Shown here piece after piece: positions 63,495 to 64,000 of a stretch of DNA of 64,000 nt. Source of the DNA: Staphylococcus delphini (GTDB lineage: Bacteria; Bacillota; Bacilli; Staphylococcales; Staphylococcaceae); contig NZ_LR134263.1 in assembly GCF_900636325.1 (NCBI RefSeq), forward strand, positions 620,001 to 684,000. The letters are read 5' to 3'. Each line of letters starts with the position of its first letter. The first letter of the stretch is position 1. The notes beneath the pieces were generated by a model, which was given only the letters and a program-made list of their open reading frames with translations, ran no database searches and had not been told where the DNA came from. The translations under genes were made by a program, and so were the position numbers.

Positions 63495-63872
63495 ATGCGA
63501 TATCTTTTACTGGGCATAGGGGGTATCTTTACATTATTAGGTTTTGCAGGCGCCGTTTTACCATTATTGCCTACAACGCCTTTTTTACTTGTCGCTGTAC
63601 TCTGTTTTGCGAAGAGTTCCGATCGTTTTCATGATTGGCTCATACAAACAAAAGTGTATCAAGCCTACGTTGAAGATTTTCGTAAATATCGTGGCTATAC
63701 GATGAAAAAGAAAATACAATTATTAATCAGTTTATACATTGTAGTGGGATTCTCGATTTGGATGGTGGATGTGACAATGGTTCGCCTAGGATTATTGGTT
63801 ATGGTTGTATTACAAACGGTAGTCTTATTTACATGGGTAAAGACGTTACCGAAAAGTTACGATATGCGATAA
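63495..63872 (+). CDS. YbaN/DUF454-family inner-membrane protein
   Basis: 125 residues, AAAGGAGTATAGG before the ATG. Hallmark GIGGIFTLLGFAGAVLPLLPTTPFLLVAVLCFAKSSDRFHDWL at residues 7-49 (quoted by halves in family descriptions as 'LPTTPFLLLAA' and 'FARSS.R'), followed by two more helices after a basic loop (RKYRGYTMKKKIQ). Function unknown; in other bacteria the family sits near nucleotide or heme genes. Confidence 0.9.
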   Translation: MRYLLLGIGGIFTLLGFAGAVLPLLPTTPFLLVAVLCFAKSSDRFHDWLIQTKVYQAYVEDFRKYRGYTMKKKIQLLISLYIVVGFSIWMVDVTMVRLGLLVMVVLQTVVLFTWVKTLPKSYDMR

Positions 63873-63904
63873 CATATGTGCGTTAAATTGAATACGATTT
63901 GATG

Positions 63905-63950
63905 AAGCAGAAATTGCACGCTATAGTGACGTGTCGTTTCTGCTTTTTTT
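63905..63950 (+). terminator. Terminator after the YbaN gene
   Basis: AAGCAGAAA (63905-63913) pairs with TTTCTGCTT (63937-63945), followed by T7. Confidence 0.75.
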
Positions 63951-64000
63951 GAGCTAACATGGTCTAGAATTCATACTATTATAATGAATTCAAAAACAAA

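Noticed and set aside
1..64000. CRISPR arrays, tRNA or rRNA genes, complete insertion sequences or prophage
   Set aside because: Read for on both strands; no regularly spaced repeats, no cloverleaf or rRNA signature and no transposase or integrase was found.

Overview
The window is chromosomal Staphylococcus DNA: AT-rich, strong Shine-Dalgarno sequences, and a gene order that matches the S. aureus segment from sarR and ssaA through the fdh/lcpC/suhB region to rpiA and lyrA. Proteins are clearly diverged from S. aureus and a species-specific intergenic repeat family is present, so a non-aureus species (for example of the intermedius/hyicus type) is more likely. That placement is inference from remembered protein families, not from a search. 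No rRNA, tRNA, CRISPR array or complete insertion sequence was seen.

Layout. 1-3.5 kb: an AraC-type regulator cut by the window edge, an orphan domain that looks like the non-catalytic front of a LacZ-type beta-galactosidase, and a PadR/HAAS/DUF4097 envelope operon. 3.5-12.5 kb: NhaC antiporter, Aag-type DNA glycosylase, DUF805 protein, ABC-2 exporter pair, YnfA-like protein, galM, MOSC protein, rpiA. 12.5-20.3 kb: histidine utilisation (hutG; LysR regulator; YjiH-type membrane protein, hutU, hutI), interrupted by lyrA/spdC. hutH is not in the window. 21-33 kb: SulP transporter, M20 amidohydrolase, second NhaC, bile-acid:Na symporter family protein, ring-cleaving dioxygenase with a QsrR-type operator, HAD phosphatase, FNT formate/nitrite channel with a Rex-type operator, amino-acid permease. 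33-46.7 kb: CPBP protease, HTH regulator, the small RNA RsaI with its CcpA site, suhB-like phosphatase, lcpC, DUF969/DUF979/pcp (pyroglutamyl peptide cluster), fdhF with DUF1641 partner, a repeat-rich 1.1 kb gap, glucosaminidase (sagA-like), FAD monooxygenase.

47.0-51.4 kb is the most unusual part: a very AT-rich accessory cluster inserted in otherwise S. aureus-like gene order. It encodes a 78-residue peptide with a leader resembling the Os1348/LigA-like class of RiPP precursors and a short core with one Cys, a truncated protein carrying the oxyanion motif of S9 prolyl oligopeptidases, an ABC-2 type exporter (ATPase plus permease) and an ABC-F protein of the antibiotic-resistance type. It reads as a small peptide-antibiotic system with export and ribosome-protection immunity. 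No tailoring enzyme is recognisable.

51.5-64 kb: D-2-hydroxyacid dehydrogenase, paired SMR transporters, two CHAP amidases (SsaA and a paralogue) each preceded by a WalR-type box, opine-type dehydrogenase with a third NhaC antiporter, an LLM flavin oxidoreductase plus DoxX operon with a second QsrR-type operator, sarR, an acyl-CoA-dehydrogenase-like protein and a YbaN-family protein.

The regulatory sites fit the gene content: quinone/electrophile stress (QsrR boxes), NADH/NAD redox (Rex), carbon catabolite control (cre at RsaI and hutG) and cell-wall homeostasis (WalR). All sites were found by reading consensus motifs in the sequence and none has been tested.
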